A stretch of DNA of 64,000 bases. Origin: Siderastrea siderea. Taxonomy: Eukaryota > Cnidaria > Anthozoa > Scleractinia > Rhizangiidae. This document shows, piece by piece, positions 34,310 to 44,900 of this stretch. A model generated the notes under the pieces. It did not search any database. It saw only the letters and a list, made by a program, of their open reading frames with translations, and was not told the DNA's origin. The position numbers and the translations under genes are program-made. Each line of letters starts with the position of its first letter. Position 1 is the stretch's first letter. Location of the stretch: contig OZ034967.1 of the NCBI GenBank assembly GCA_964030785.1, positions 65,735,413-65,799,412 of the forward strand, given 5' to 3'.

Positions 34310-34735
34310 TTAACTCTCGGGCGTATGGGGGGGGGGGGGGCGTAGATGGCACCCCCTCAAAAAGTTTCTTTAGAATTTTTCCAAGACGAATTATTATCTA
34401 CAACTGCTGTTTTCAGCTGCAGCTGTGCGCATATCCCTTAGAAACAGTTTGACAGAAGTTTCTTAAGATTCGGTTGTTATGGTTGCGAGATATGACGTCA
34501 GAAGTAGCAGGTGGTCGAGCTATTTTTAAAGAAAAATGCGTGTTTTTACCCCTTTAGGTGAAAAAAGGAAAAAATGTTGACAAAAAGTAGCAAAATGTCT
34601 TAGTACGTGATATTCTACATGTGCAGTATCAAAAATTGTCAAATTTCGTTCGTTTTTTGATAATTTCTAACTTTGGGTAAAATCCAAGAGATGGCCGTCT
34701 TGGATGATGTGACGGGCCCTCAGCAGCCCAACAAG
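34310..34735 (+). mobile_element. Interspersed TIR-type element, copy 3
   Basis: Starts TTAACTCTCGGGCG, continues through GTGCGCATATCCCTTAGA and AGCAGGTGGTCGAGC, and ends near GCCGTCTTGGATGATG. Same order of blocks as the 10313 copy. Confidence 0.7.
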
Positions 34736-34807
34736 TTCAGATGGCTCTTGTTTTGTTTTTAATGACCTCTGTTATCGCTTCTTCTTCGGGTTCTCTGAAA
34801 GACTGTC

Positions 34808-34997
34808 AAAAGGACTGCTTTAAAGAAACTTAATTGCCTTGACGAGACCTGTTTACAGCGGCCGCAGTAGTTAATTGATCAAGGTGAATAAAAGCTTTCA
34901 ACAAAAGGACTGCTTTAATGAAACTTAATTTCCTTGACAAGACCTGTTTACAGCAGCCGCAGTAGTTAATTCATCAAGGTGAATAAAAGCTTTCAAC
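34808..34997 (+). repeat. 95-bp tandem duplication
   Basis: Two units starting AAAAGGACTGCTTTAA at 34808 and 34903, over 90% alike by eye. They share GACCTGTTTACAGC and CAAGGTGAATAAAAGC. Confidence 0.9.
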
Positions 34998-35202
34998 AAA
35001 GAAGGCATTGTTAGACAGGGTGATTTCCTTCAGGCACTTACAATCTAATAAATTAGGTCTAAGTCTTAATTAAGAATTAAAAATTGGCGAAACAACATAA
35101 AATAGCACAAATTTTTTAAACATATTCAAAACTACTACAGCTAAAAAAATACACGCACAAACAAGAAAATGGTGTACAATTTTCAGTTCCTCTCAAGTGA
35201 AT

Positions 35203-35868
35203 AAGGCATGGGCCCTCAATTTTTCTCTTAAAAAGTGACGGGGGGGGAATGGTCTATCTCTAAACGCTTTCGACATAGACAAATAATACTTTGCCAGATA
35301 CTTACAATGCTAGATTGTGGCAATTTCGCACTTTTAAAGTATGCAAATTAGGTCACGTGACTTTCATCCCCTGAAAAAGCTTTTTCTTAAAATGGCAACA
35401 CTTTTTCTTGTGTCCTTAAATTATTTACCAGTTCCATAATATTAAGGCCGTTTAATATATCACTTCTGTGTTTGGCCTTTTTAAGATAAATAAAAACAAA
35501 GGCGTGAAGTAGGGATAAGAATGCCCTGGGGGACTGGGTACTAATCGAAACAACAGTTATTTTCTAAATTATTTACAAATTCAAAAGTTGCCAAGCACAG
35601 TTTAGTACATGCTTACATTAAATATTGTCTTATACCAGTCTGGATTAATAACTCACAACAAAAAGTGTTGCCATTTTTGCTTGAAAATTGTTTAGTACTT
35701 TCTGGCCGCGTAAGGTCACGTGACAAATTTCCATAATGTAAAAAGAATCAAATTAACACAAACTATCAATGTATGTATCTGGCAAGGTTTCAGCTTTCTA
35801 ATGCAAAAGCGTTCAAAGATAGGCCACCCCCTCCCTTTTTTGAGTGAGTAATTGGGGCCCATGCCTTA
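35203..35868. mobile_element. About 666-bp inverted-repeat DNA element
   Basis: Ends AAGGCATGGGCCC and GGGCCCATGCCTT. The inner arms also mirror: AAATTAGGTCACGTGAC / GGTCACGTGACAAATTT and AAAATGGCAACACTTTTT / AAAAAGTGTTGCCATTTTT. No coding capacity. Confidence 0.75.
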
Positions 35869-36690
35869 ATTTATCTGAGCTAATTCTTCAGATCCCCTAT
35901 GTCAATAGGTTTTGTCAAATCTATATGATCTGCATTTAAATTAAAACGCTGAAATCAGTTGGCAGGTGATTGCCACTAAGTTTCCTCATTTCCTTTCATC
36001 TTAGTGTAACGAATAATTGTTCTTAACTTTAAGACAACTATACTGTCCTTCACGTTTTAAATGCTAATGATTTCTTTAAGCTAATGATTTCTTAAAGCTA
36101 ATTTTCAGCAGGATTCGTTGGGAACTAATCTGGGAAATGACAGTAGAGATAATTATGTGATGTAAATATAGCGTTACGTAAGATATCATTGCATAAAAAC
36201 AAAACCATATGGCAGTTCTCACGAAAATCGTGAGTGACGAGATCAATTAACATCAAAACAATTTCAATTGAGCACGTCTTGATATCAAAACCAAGAGGCA
36301 AGTTCGACATCGTTCTGAATCGAGAAATTTTGGAAGCAATTTTTGAGGGCTTGGTTTTCTACGTAAGAAATTAGAAGGAAAACAGATGATAATCCTGACT
36401 ACAAAAACTTTTCCAGCCTGTGCAATCCATCTAAATTGCACATTACCCAAGCCTAGAAAATCCTTACTCCGGTTTGGGAGTTTTTAAAGGCGGCTGCTAA
36501 CGGTGGCCTAATATTTGTATATTTAAACTTGGCAAGTAGAGGTCTTTTTCTCTGTTAATTGCTTTTATGATAGCTGCCTTCTCTGATTTGTCTCCCGTCC
36601 AGTTTCAAGGATCGTAATTCAACTAAAAATTGTAAAATGCTGAAACAGCAATAATAATGGTAACTAAAATGTAGTTATTTTTTTCTACAG

Positions 36691-36756
36691 GCTGATTATA
36701 GGCCAAGTATTGATTATCTGTGGCCCTCGGTCTCACAGACAACAGAAGATCTACAA
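36691..36756 (+). CDS. Orphan exon-like segment
   Basis: 22 open codons between a strong acceptor (TTTTTTTCTACAG) and a consensus donor (CAA|GTGAGT), phase 0 at both ends. The residues include DYLWPSVSQTTEDL. No partner exons were identified and the family is unknown; it may be chance. Confidence 0.2.
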
Positions 36757-37133
36757 GTGAGTAAGTACAAGTAAGTACAAGTAATGCTCCAATAATTCAT
36801 TTTTGTCAATTCGTGCATAAAATAGCCTGAGTGAGGAGTTTAAGGAAACGGTTATCTGGTAGAGCAACACCTGCAGTCTACTTTGCTTTTTGTTTGTTAT
36901 ACATGTAAATTATCACTGCTTTAGCTTTGTTTAATAGCTTTGAACTATCAAACCGCTAAACTAATTCGCATTTTTTTGTCCACCATTTAAACATAAGAAC
37001 AGAATTGAAACTGAACATTAATAGATGAAATTCATATATTTGAACTGCGGATAAAGATAGAATTATATGTAGATCATCGCAGTGAAGATGTTTCAATCTA
37101 AGCGGTTGAAAAGAAGAAACCTGAAAAAATTCA

Positions 37134-37206
37134 GGCTCAACGGGAATCGAACCCATGACCTCTGCGATACCGGTGCAGCGCTCTAAACCAACTGAGCTAT
37201 CAAGCC
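37134..37206 (-). tRNA. tRNA-Thr(GGT)-like sequence, inverted twin
   Basis: Minus-strand copy of the same tRNA-like head, with an extra T in the D-loop and GAGCC at the 3' acceptor strand. Interpreted as part of the SINE pair. Confidence 0.45.
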
Positions 37207-37396
37207 AACTGGGAGCTGATCAATTGAGAGTTCGTATTTGAGAATAAATGAACATTAATATATGAAATTCATATATTTGAACTGCGGATAAAGATAGAAT
37301 TTTCCTGTAGATCATCGCAGTGAAGATGTTTCAACCTAAGCGGTTATTCTCCATCTAAGGGATAAATACGAACTCTCAATTGACCAGCTCCCAGTT

Positions 37397-37468
37397 GGCT
37401 TGATAGCTCAGTTGGTTAGAGCGCTGCACCGGTATCGCAGAGGTCATGGGTTCGATTCCCGTTAAGCC
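37397..37468 (+). tRNA. tRNA-Thr(GGT)-like sequence, probably a SINE head
   Basis: GGCTTGA/TTAAGCC, D-stem GCTC/GAGC, box B GGTTCGATTCC and anticodon-loop CCGGTAT fit a cloverleaf. Position 33 is C instead of T, the anticodon stem has one mismatch, and the molecule is one base short if the T-stem has five pairs. Together with its inverted twin and the shared tail, this argues for a retroposon head and not a host tRNA gene. Confidence 0.45.
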
Positions 37469-37689
37469 TGAGTTTTTCAGGTTTTTTCTTTTCAACCGCT
37501 TAGGTTGAAACATCTTCACTTCGATGATCTACATATAATTCTAGAATTGAAACTTCATTACAAGATTTTTGTGCTTAAGTTGTCGCAATAACAAAGAGAA
37601 CCTAGTCGCATCATCGCCAACCTGTAAAAGCAGACAACAGCGGTCATGTTGACGACGCATACATAATGCAGGATATGCATATAAATCGA

Positions 37690-38085
37690 CCTAGTGCTTA
37701 GTCTCAGTCCCCAGCCATGAGTGTCTCGATGCACCCGCGTTTCTCGCCACCTTCACGGATGGGCGCACGGGTTTGGTGGCATGTCCGTGACGTCATTACA
37801 AATTCAAAGCAAGACGCTGTTGTTCCTTGAAATAATCAAGACCAAACTCATGAAGAGCGTATGGCAAGCATTCTGATAATTACGGTCAGCACTCGCAGCG
37901 TCCACCAGCTTGAATAATTATCGAAAATAGCGCGAAATCCCGCTAAAATATGCCCGCATTCTGCCCCGCAAATTTCAGGGGGCTTGTCTCTGATTGGCCA
38001 AACCCGTGCGCCCAGCCGTGAAGGTGGCGAGGATCGCGGACTTATCGAGACACTCACGGATGGAGACTGAGCCTACCTAGTGCTA
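37690..38085. mobile_element. MITE with about 85-bp inverted termini
   Basis: The left arm has CTAGTGCTTAGTCTCAGTCC and TCTCGCCACCTTCACGG; the right arm has GGTGGCGAGG and GGAGACTGAGCC...CTAG in mirror order. About 395 bases, non-coding. Confidence 0.75.
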
Positions 38086-38906
38086 GGAGAGCCTTTTTTA
38101 ATAATCCAGAAGACTGAACGGAAAGACTTTGCCAAGACCGTGTCAAGTCTCTATAGGGCATGTGCAAGATGATGATAGGACACAGGTTCAAACCCACGCC
38201 GAATCGGATCTCTGGACTTGTAAACAGAACATCTGTTTCGCGTCTTCATTTGAGCTCCTCGAATAGTGCGACTATCAAAGACAGAGGCATTGTAGAAAAG
38301 AGAGAAGCAGTTGAAACAAAGAACTCGTTTGCGAGAGTGAAGGTAGCACTTGAACTTCGAGGGCATTTTGCTTTCTCCCAGTGAGAGAAGTCTGGACTGT
38401 CGTATTAGAACGGTAGAAAGCTCACCATCTTCAGACTGCGAATATTATATGCTATGCAGCTAATTTGTAAACATAACCTGCATCATTGTATTCATTCTGG
38501 TGTATTTTTAAAGCACTAAAGTCGTGTCGTGTTTAGAAATTAATAAAGCTTCATTGACAATGTTCATAAAATGTTTTACAAACCATGCTGTCTGGAGGAA
38601 CAATTTTTTGGGAAACGAGGAGTGCCAAGGAGACTTCCTGGAAGTTGTGTTTTCAGCAACCTCTTAATAGGCGCGATACTCCTGTTCTTTATTGATAAAA
38701 AAGCGTATCTCTTTCCACGTCTGTCACTTAATCTGATAACGTGCACCCAAAACGTGTCAAAAGAAAGCCAACAATTCCCGTTGTCGCCCATGGCGTCGGG
38801 GACGTGAAAGTTTTAGTCACTGAGGTCCCTATTATTCGTTGGCTTAGAGACTAACGCACGCAAATTGTTATTTTTAAGTTGGTAGGAACTCCAGTACACT
38901 TGCTAC
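38086..38906. other. 5' flank of the receptor gene
   Basis: No TATA box or other core promoter was placed with confidence. The short ORFs have no motifs. Confidence 0.3.
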
Positions 38907-38970
38907 ATGGGTAAAGAAATAATCATTGAGCTGTGGTTGATTTTCATCTTCATGTTGACGTTCAGTGGAG
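38907..38970 (+). CDS. Receptor exon 1: start and signal peptide
   Basis: ATG at 38907, then a hydrophobic core (ELWLIFIFMLTFSG) and donor GGAG|GTAAGA in phase 1. Confidence 0.8.
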
Positions 38971-41900
38971 GTAAGATCCAAGGCTGTGACTGTGTGGACA
39001 AAAGGCTCTTGCTACTTATAAGAAACAAGAAATGTAAAAAAAATATATGAACTTCGATCACCCTTCTAAGAGAAAAGTTTTTAAGCACACGACGGCACAA
39101 TCTTAGGAGCTTCAAAGCATGTTAAATATGACGTTGAAATAAAGCCCTGTAGTATCACATAAAAATTAACTGAACTAAACAAGTGAAGGGGAGCGAGGTC
39201 CAGCTAAGATCGATGGAAATAAATCGAATTCTCCAATGGAACCTGCATGTCATTTGATCTAATTTTTATCACTAAGAAATAGAGAAAAATGCTGGCTTCA
39301 CCAGGTCAGGTTTATTTTTTTATATATATATAATTTGCAATAAGCGATACGGATTCCGTAGGTGTACTGATGCAACGTTTTCTTTAAGAACAAATTGCAC
39401 TAGTTACAAATTGCATCAGTTACTCCAAAGGCAGAATAGGCTACCTTATACCAATGTAAACAGTAAATTCATAAATAAAAATTGTATTTTTTCTTTTTCC
39501 TTAGCTTTCCCGGAAAATGCCACTGTAGTTCCTTTGTTTGTTATCCCAGGTTAGTTCTTTTTTTCTTTTATTTTTTCCCCTAAGACTTCCCTTTGCTTTC
39601 ATATTTCTACCGTTTTTCCTTTTTGTTGTTTAGCAACTACATCGCCTCGACGCTGCAAAACATTTGATAATAAATTTTACAACATTGGTGATGTTTGGAA
39701 ACCCAGTCCTAACACCCAGTGTTCATGCGCACCAGGACTTCACATTCACTGTTCACTGAGTCTAGTCTGTCGGGATCATCAACAGCAAACTAGAAATCCT
39801 GGCGAAGAATGGCTCGAAGACTCGATGACAAAGTGCTCTTGTGCCCAAAACAACTTCGTTTTATGTTCTAAACTAATGGAGCCAGCCTGCATGGATAGCA
39901 GAGGTAAAATACGAAGACACGAGGAGACGTGGATGAAGAGCGCTTGCCTTCAGTGCCAATGTGTAAATGGCAGTGTCAACTGTACCAGATATGATGTGAA
40001 CGTTACTTATGGTTTGTATGAGGTGAAAACGTACCCAACATGTGAACGCTGCTTTTTTCATACTACACCAGAGTTGTCTGCAGCTTGTGCAGGTAAACAA
40101 AAGAAATCAGTGATTGCTATCATGTAACAATTTTAATGATTTTTGCTATTTAATTACATGTGTTATTCTTTTTTACCAACATTTATAAAATAATTCGTTC
40201 CGATTCGATTTCATAATCCGAGGGCCACTCACTTATTTTATAACAAAAAGCTCCACATATATATTTAACAATTAGATTATGAACTCGAGATTTCTACTGC
40301 GTGATAGTCAATGAGGCCGAAGGCCGAATCAACTATCACGCATAGAAATCGAGAGCGAATAATCTAATTGTTTTAGTGTAAATCTACTAGACGTTCAAAA
40401 CTTAACAGCAGACACTACATGTTTTTATTGAAAAATGATATAAACCACACCGCGCGCGGAAAACACTCTGACTACTCACTATCTACAACAGAATAGATAG
40501 TGAGTAGCGTAGCCAATCAGAGAATAGCATAAGTGATAGAACGCTAGTAGATTTATACTAATTATATATATCCTTTTTTCTCGTTATCGCTACACCGGAC
40601 ACTTTTGGCGTTACTGATTCTCAGCATGCAAGATGTGGTTCACATGAAGCCCAAGTAAGATTACCTAATTCGCCTCGATTCTCTTATAGCTTAGTGTTTC
40701 AAAAGCATCCGACTGGATTGTGGAGGTTCTTGGTTTCGACACCCGTCGTGGAATCAGATATAATCCTTATCCTGCACTCGTGACAAACTGAATTCAGTTC
40801 ATTAACCCTTGGACGTACAAACAAAGTCAAATCCCCACCGTGGTACGAGAAGAGGGGTTGATGGAAACCCTTCCCTGGGTTTTTGCTGTGTTTTAGTATT
40901 TCGCAAAGATTTTGCCTTTGATAAAAAGCCTTTGATGTGTTCTACAAGATGAGGTCTTTATTATGGGTTGCAAAAATGGCTTGACCACCTGCTAGTATGG
41001 CGTCATATCTTATGGCCATAGCAACTGCTTCTCACCAAACTTGTGTGAAAATGTGTTTAAGGGATGTACGTACAGCTACTGAACACAACAGATGCTGATG
41101 AAAAATCGTCTGGGGGTGGCATCCTCTTGTTAAAGAATTTTTTATGGCCTGTACTTTCTAGTTGCAATGACCACAGCCTCGAACTGCTCATAGTTCAAGC
41201 TTGTGCCTGTTCGTAATAACTTTCCAAAGCATTAATTGACTAAACTCAACCATTAATCGCGTACCAACTCATTATTTTCAAAGAACTTTCACACGTACAA
41301 GCAAACTCAAATCATATCAAAGGGGGGATTGATAGTTCCTACTTGGGTGTTTGTTTTAATGCCATATTTCCAAACATTTGTACCTTTGGTAGAAAGCCTG
41401 TGTGATATGCCGGTTCAAGATGAGGTAAATATTGTGAGTTTTGGTGGTGATGGGGGCATGTGACGTTACTCAAAAGGGCGTACGAGGTGGCCGCTCTCTT
41501 TAATTTTACTCAAGATAAAGGAATTATAACAAACTGTGTAAAATGAAAATATTTCATGTTCGGCGCTTTTTGTTAACATTTTATGCTTTTTCACCAAACA
41601 AGCGAAAAACATGCAAAAGCCATTTTCATTCAAAAAAAGGCTTGACCACATGGTCCTTATGACGTCATATTTTCTAACTTTAACAAACTATCTTCACCTA
41701 ATGTTGCCAAAATGTGTCTAAGGGATATGCATACAGCCACTGAAAATGGCAGGTGATTATCAAAAGTCCTCTTGAAAATAACAAAGAAAAATATTCTGAG
41801 GGGTGGGTATCCACCCCACCCCACCTCTTAACCTCCTGTACGCCCAAGGAGTAAAGCCGTGCACCCACTCCACCCCCACTCACTCCTATTCGTGCGAACA

Positions 41901-44900
41901 CTGATGTTTAAGCACTCATTTCAAAGCTTTTCTTGGTACTGCTGCAAGACATCGCTACAGACCGAAGATGTTTCGTTGCTTCAATGGAGACCACTATATC
42001 TGGGATATGCATCGTTGCAATGGAATTCAAGAATGTCCAGACGGCTCTGACGAAAACGGCTGCCAAGAAGGTGAGTTACTACATTGTAAATGTAATTAAA
42101 CGATCAAATATTATGAATGTTAAAAATCAGTGCCGTTTTTTTGAAAGAAATCAGGTTGAATATCTTTCGTTGCACTTGCTCAATGGCTATTTATTGGTTT
42201 ATCTAAGATATTTTTGGAATACGTAAATTCAAGAGGACTGGAAGAGAGTGTAAAGTTTTACTGAGGTTGGAATTAGTAATGCTGGACAACTTGACGCAGA
42301 ATATCTCATGAACATAGTAAGTGTTCAGACTAAACCCTATTTAGCCTGGGGGGGGGGGGGGCACATTGTGACCGCGCTGAATTTAACTAATTATAACTTT
42401 TAAACGGCTAGAGGAATAATCACCAAATCTGGTGACTTTTCTTACAATTTATTAGAGAAAAGTTTCTTGTGTCAACGACGTGTCTATGATGATTGACGTT
42501 TCCATAGTAACCGTCTACTCGGAAGGGTATTTTGACCATTTTTTTTTTTTAGTTTTTTTTTCAGTTTTTTTTTCAGTTTTTTCCCCCTTCGTTTGTAAGA
42601 AGAAGATAATCCTTTACTTTTATGTGCTTGTTTTGATTAAGCATGTTTCTTAGAAAAAAATCATATATTTTTCGGTGGCACAGCCTCAGAAACTCAAACA
42701 AAGCCCAGGCAAAATAGGGTTAAGGTTCGTAATTAAAATTCGGGAAGTGGAAATAAAGAAAAAAAATTTATGGGATTAGCAAGTTGTTGGAAATCTAACA
42801 CTACCTCATGATGTTTTTTCTTTTAAGACGTGTGGAAAACACGACTGGATAACAAGAATGACATTCTAAGATTTTTTTCATGAGCCTTCTCCCTCTTCTT
42901 CTTTTTTCCAATCTGTTTCGGTTTTATATTCTCCTCACATTTACTTGCTTCACTTGATTTAGAAAAGTGTAAAGACGAAAAAGGCAACACGTACCTCATA
43001 AAAAATAGTCTCTTTGGATGGCGAGTGTCCCCCTGTCTAAAGTGCCATTGTGCGGGCGGCTTACTGACTTGCAAAAAATGGTTCGAAGTTAACTTCCCTG
43101 GAGAATATTATGGTTATTATTCATTCGAGGAGAACTGTACACAACCTTCCTGCAAGGTTTCTCAGTTTATCCGAGAAAACAAAGACACGTGCCAAGGTAG
43201 GTTCACCTAAGAAGACATTAAATGAAATGCATTGTTCTCTTTTAAGAAATGATTACAGTTATGTAAACCAAGTACAAAAATACGGGAGTGGGTACTTTTT
43301 CTCGAGCTAATGTTTATTTCCGGCAAAGCTAGTGGGAACCAAGCTGCGTTCTTATAGAGCTAGTGTCACCCAGAGTGCTTTGCGCGCCGAGGTACATTTT
43401 TCATATATGAAAAATACGCCATTTTCTTGATTGTCGTGAAGTCTGATTTGTATCTTCTTCCATCGCTGCCGTTAGCGATCCTAAAGCACTAGTGTGAATT
43501 TTGTCTTAACATTTAAGTGTCGCCGTATCAATTTCGTTGTATATTTCTGAATTCTGAAGTGTTTTCGCGGTGGAGAAAGAGATCTTTAAATTGGATGCCT
43601 CGTAGGGTTCAGGAAAGTTAAGGTGAAGGCCGAGTCTTCCGGGCTCTGCCAAAGTTGTACGGCTGAAGGAATCCGTTTATCAGTAGCGGAGGGAAAGAAA
43701 AACATCTACGGGTTTCAGCAATAGTACTGACACTGTGTTTGCCGAAATAGTGCTACATTCGTTGCCGAATGAAAACAGTTAGTCTCCAGTAGGAACGTTA
43801 ATTTACTACAAAATAACAGTAGCTACGGGCTTGCTCCAACATAATGCTTATGGACATGAGCTTGTGCTGTTTTGCTTAATTATTCCTTGTGTTCACTGTC
43901 TGTTTATGTTTTATTTTTACAAAAAGTGTAAGTGGCTATTCTGGTTTTGCGTCCATCGACATCAGTCGATGCGATCGATCGCGTAATCAATCGATCGGAC
44001 TGTAATAGTTCCATGTATACGCATTGAATGCAAAGTCAGATCTTAGAGTAGTTTTCTCCAGTGACATCTAGCGGTGAAGACGTCAATATTCTTATTACTT
44101 GTTTTTGTCTTATTATTTTTATATCGAGTGGAAGTGGCTACTCTGGTTTTACGTCCATCGAGATCGATCGATCAATCGATCAATCGATCAGTTGTTGTCA
44201 AAGCTCCATACGCGTTGACTACAAAGTCAGATCTAGAGTTGTTTTCTCCGGTAACATCTAGCGATGAAGATATTACTATTTTCAGAGGCTACTACTGTAA
44301 ATATCAGCTTGCTGAAAGGCCAGTGCGGCAGGGTATAATTTGCCAAACGTCCGGCAAACGCGCCAGCCAAACTTCAAAACAAAAACACAAGCGCGCAAAG
44401 CACTTTGTGGTGACACTGGCTCTTTAACGGTTTTTCTTTCATTCGTTTTGTATTTTAAGATAATTTATATAAGGAAAGTAGCCTTTGAATGGGAATTAAG
44501 TTTCTCCCTGCTACTATCCCGCAATTCCTTTGACTTTTGTTTGTTATATTTCGTTTTTGTTTTTATGGCAAAGTTTTATTAAACATTAAACATTTAAAAG
44601 ATAAGATAGAGCAATTAACGACCACAAAACTGTACAGTAATACTTAAATCAAGTAACAATCATTACGAACATGGAAAAAACGTGTAGTAATTTTATTGCA
44701 TACGACGTAGAATCATAACGTAGAATCATAAATTTTTCAGGGTTCAATTACAGCTCTTCGATTTTTTAACGAAACATTAATAATCAGGGTTTTTGAAAGG
44801 TTAAAAGTATTTGGCAGACTGCCTCATTTTTCAAAATGATATAACAAGATTAGCAACAAGTTAAAACCCTCCAAACTGAAACTGTTACGTTGAGACATAT

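Larger units (their letters stand above)
37013..37545. mobile_element. Head-to-head tRNA-derived SINE pair forming a large palindrome
   Basis: A minus-oriented copy (tRNA-like part 37134-37206) faces a plus-oriented copy (37397-37468). Both share a 3' tail with CCTGAATTTTTTCAGG-like, AACCGCTTAGGTTGAAAC and ATCTTCACTGCGATGATC blocks. An extra direct copy of the tail (TTGAACTGCGGATAAAG) lies in the loop at about 37249-37345. The arms could pair over more than 150 bases. Confidence 0.8.

Noticed and set aside
37397..37468. Functional tRNA-Thr gene
   Set aside because: Position 33 is not T, a stem has a mismatch, the molecule is one base short, and an inverted twin with a shared tail indicates a SINE.
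44074..44427. 117-residue ORF with a signal-peptide-like start
   Set aside because: It spans the internal tandem duplication and the right terminus of a TIR element, and the reading is not shared by the sister repeat unit.
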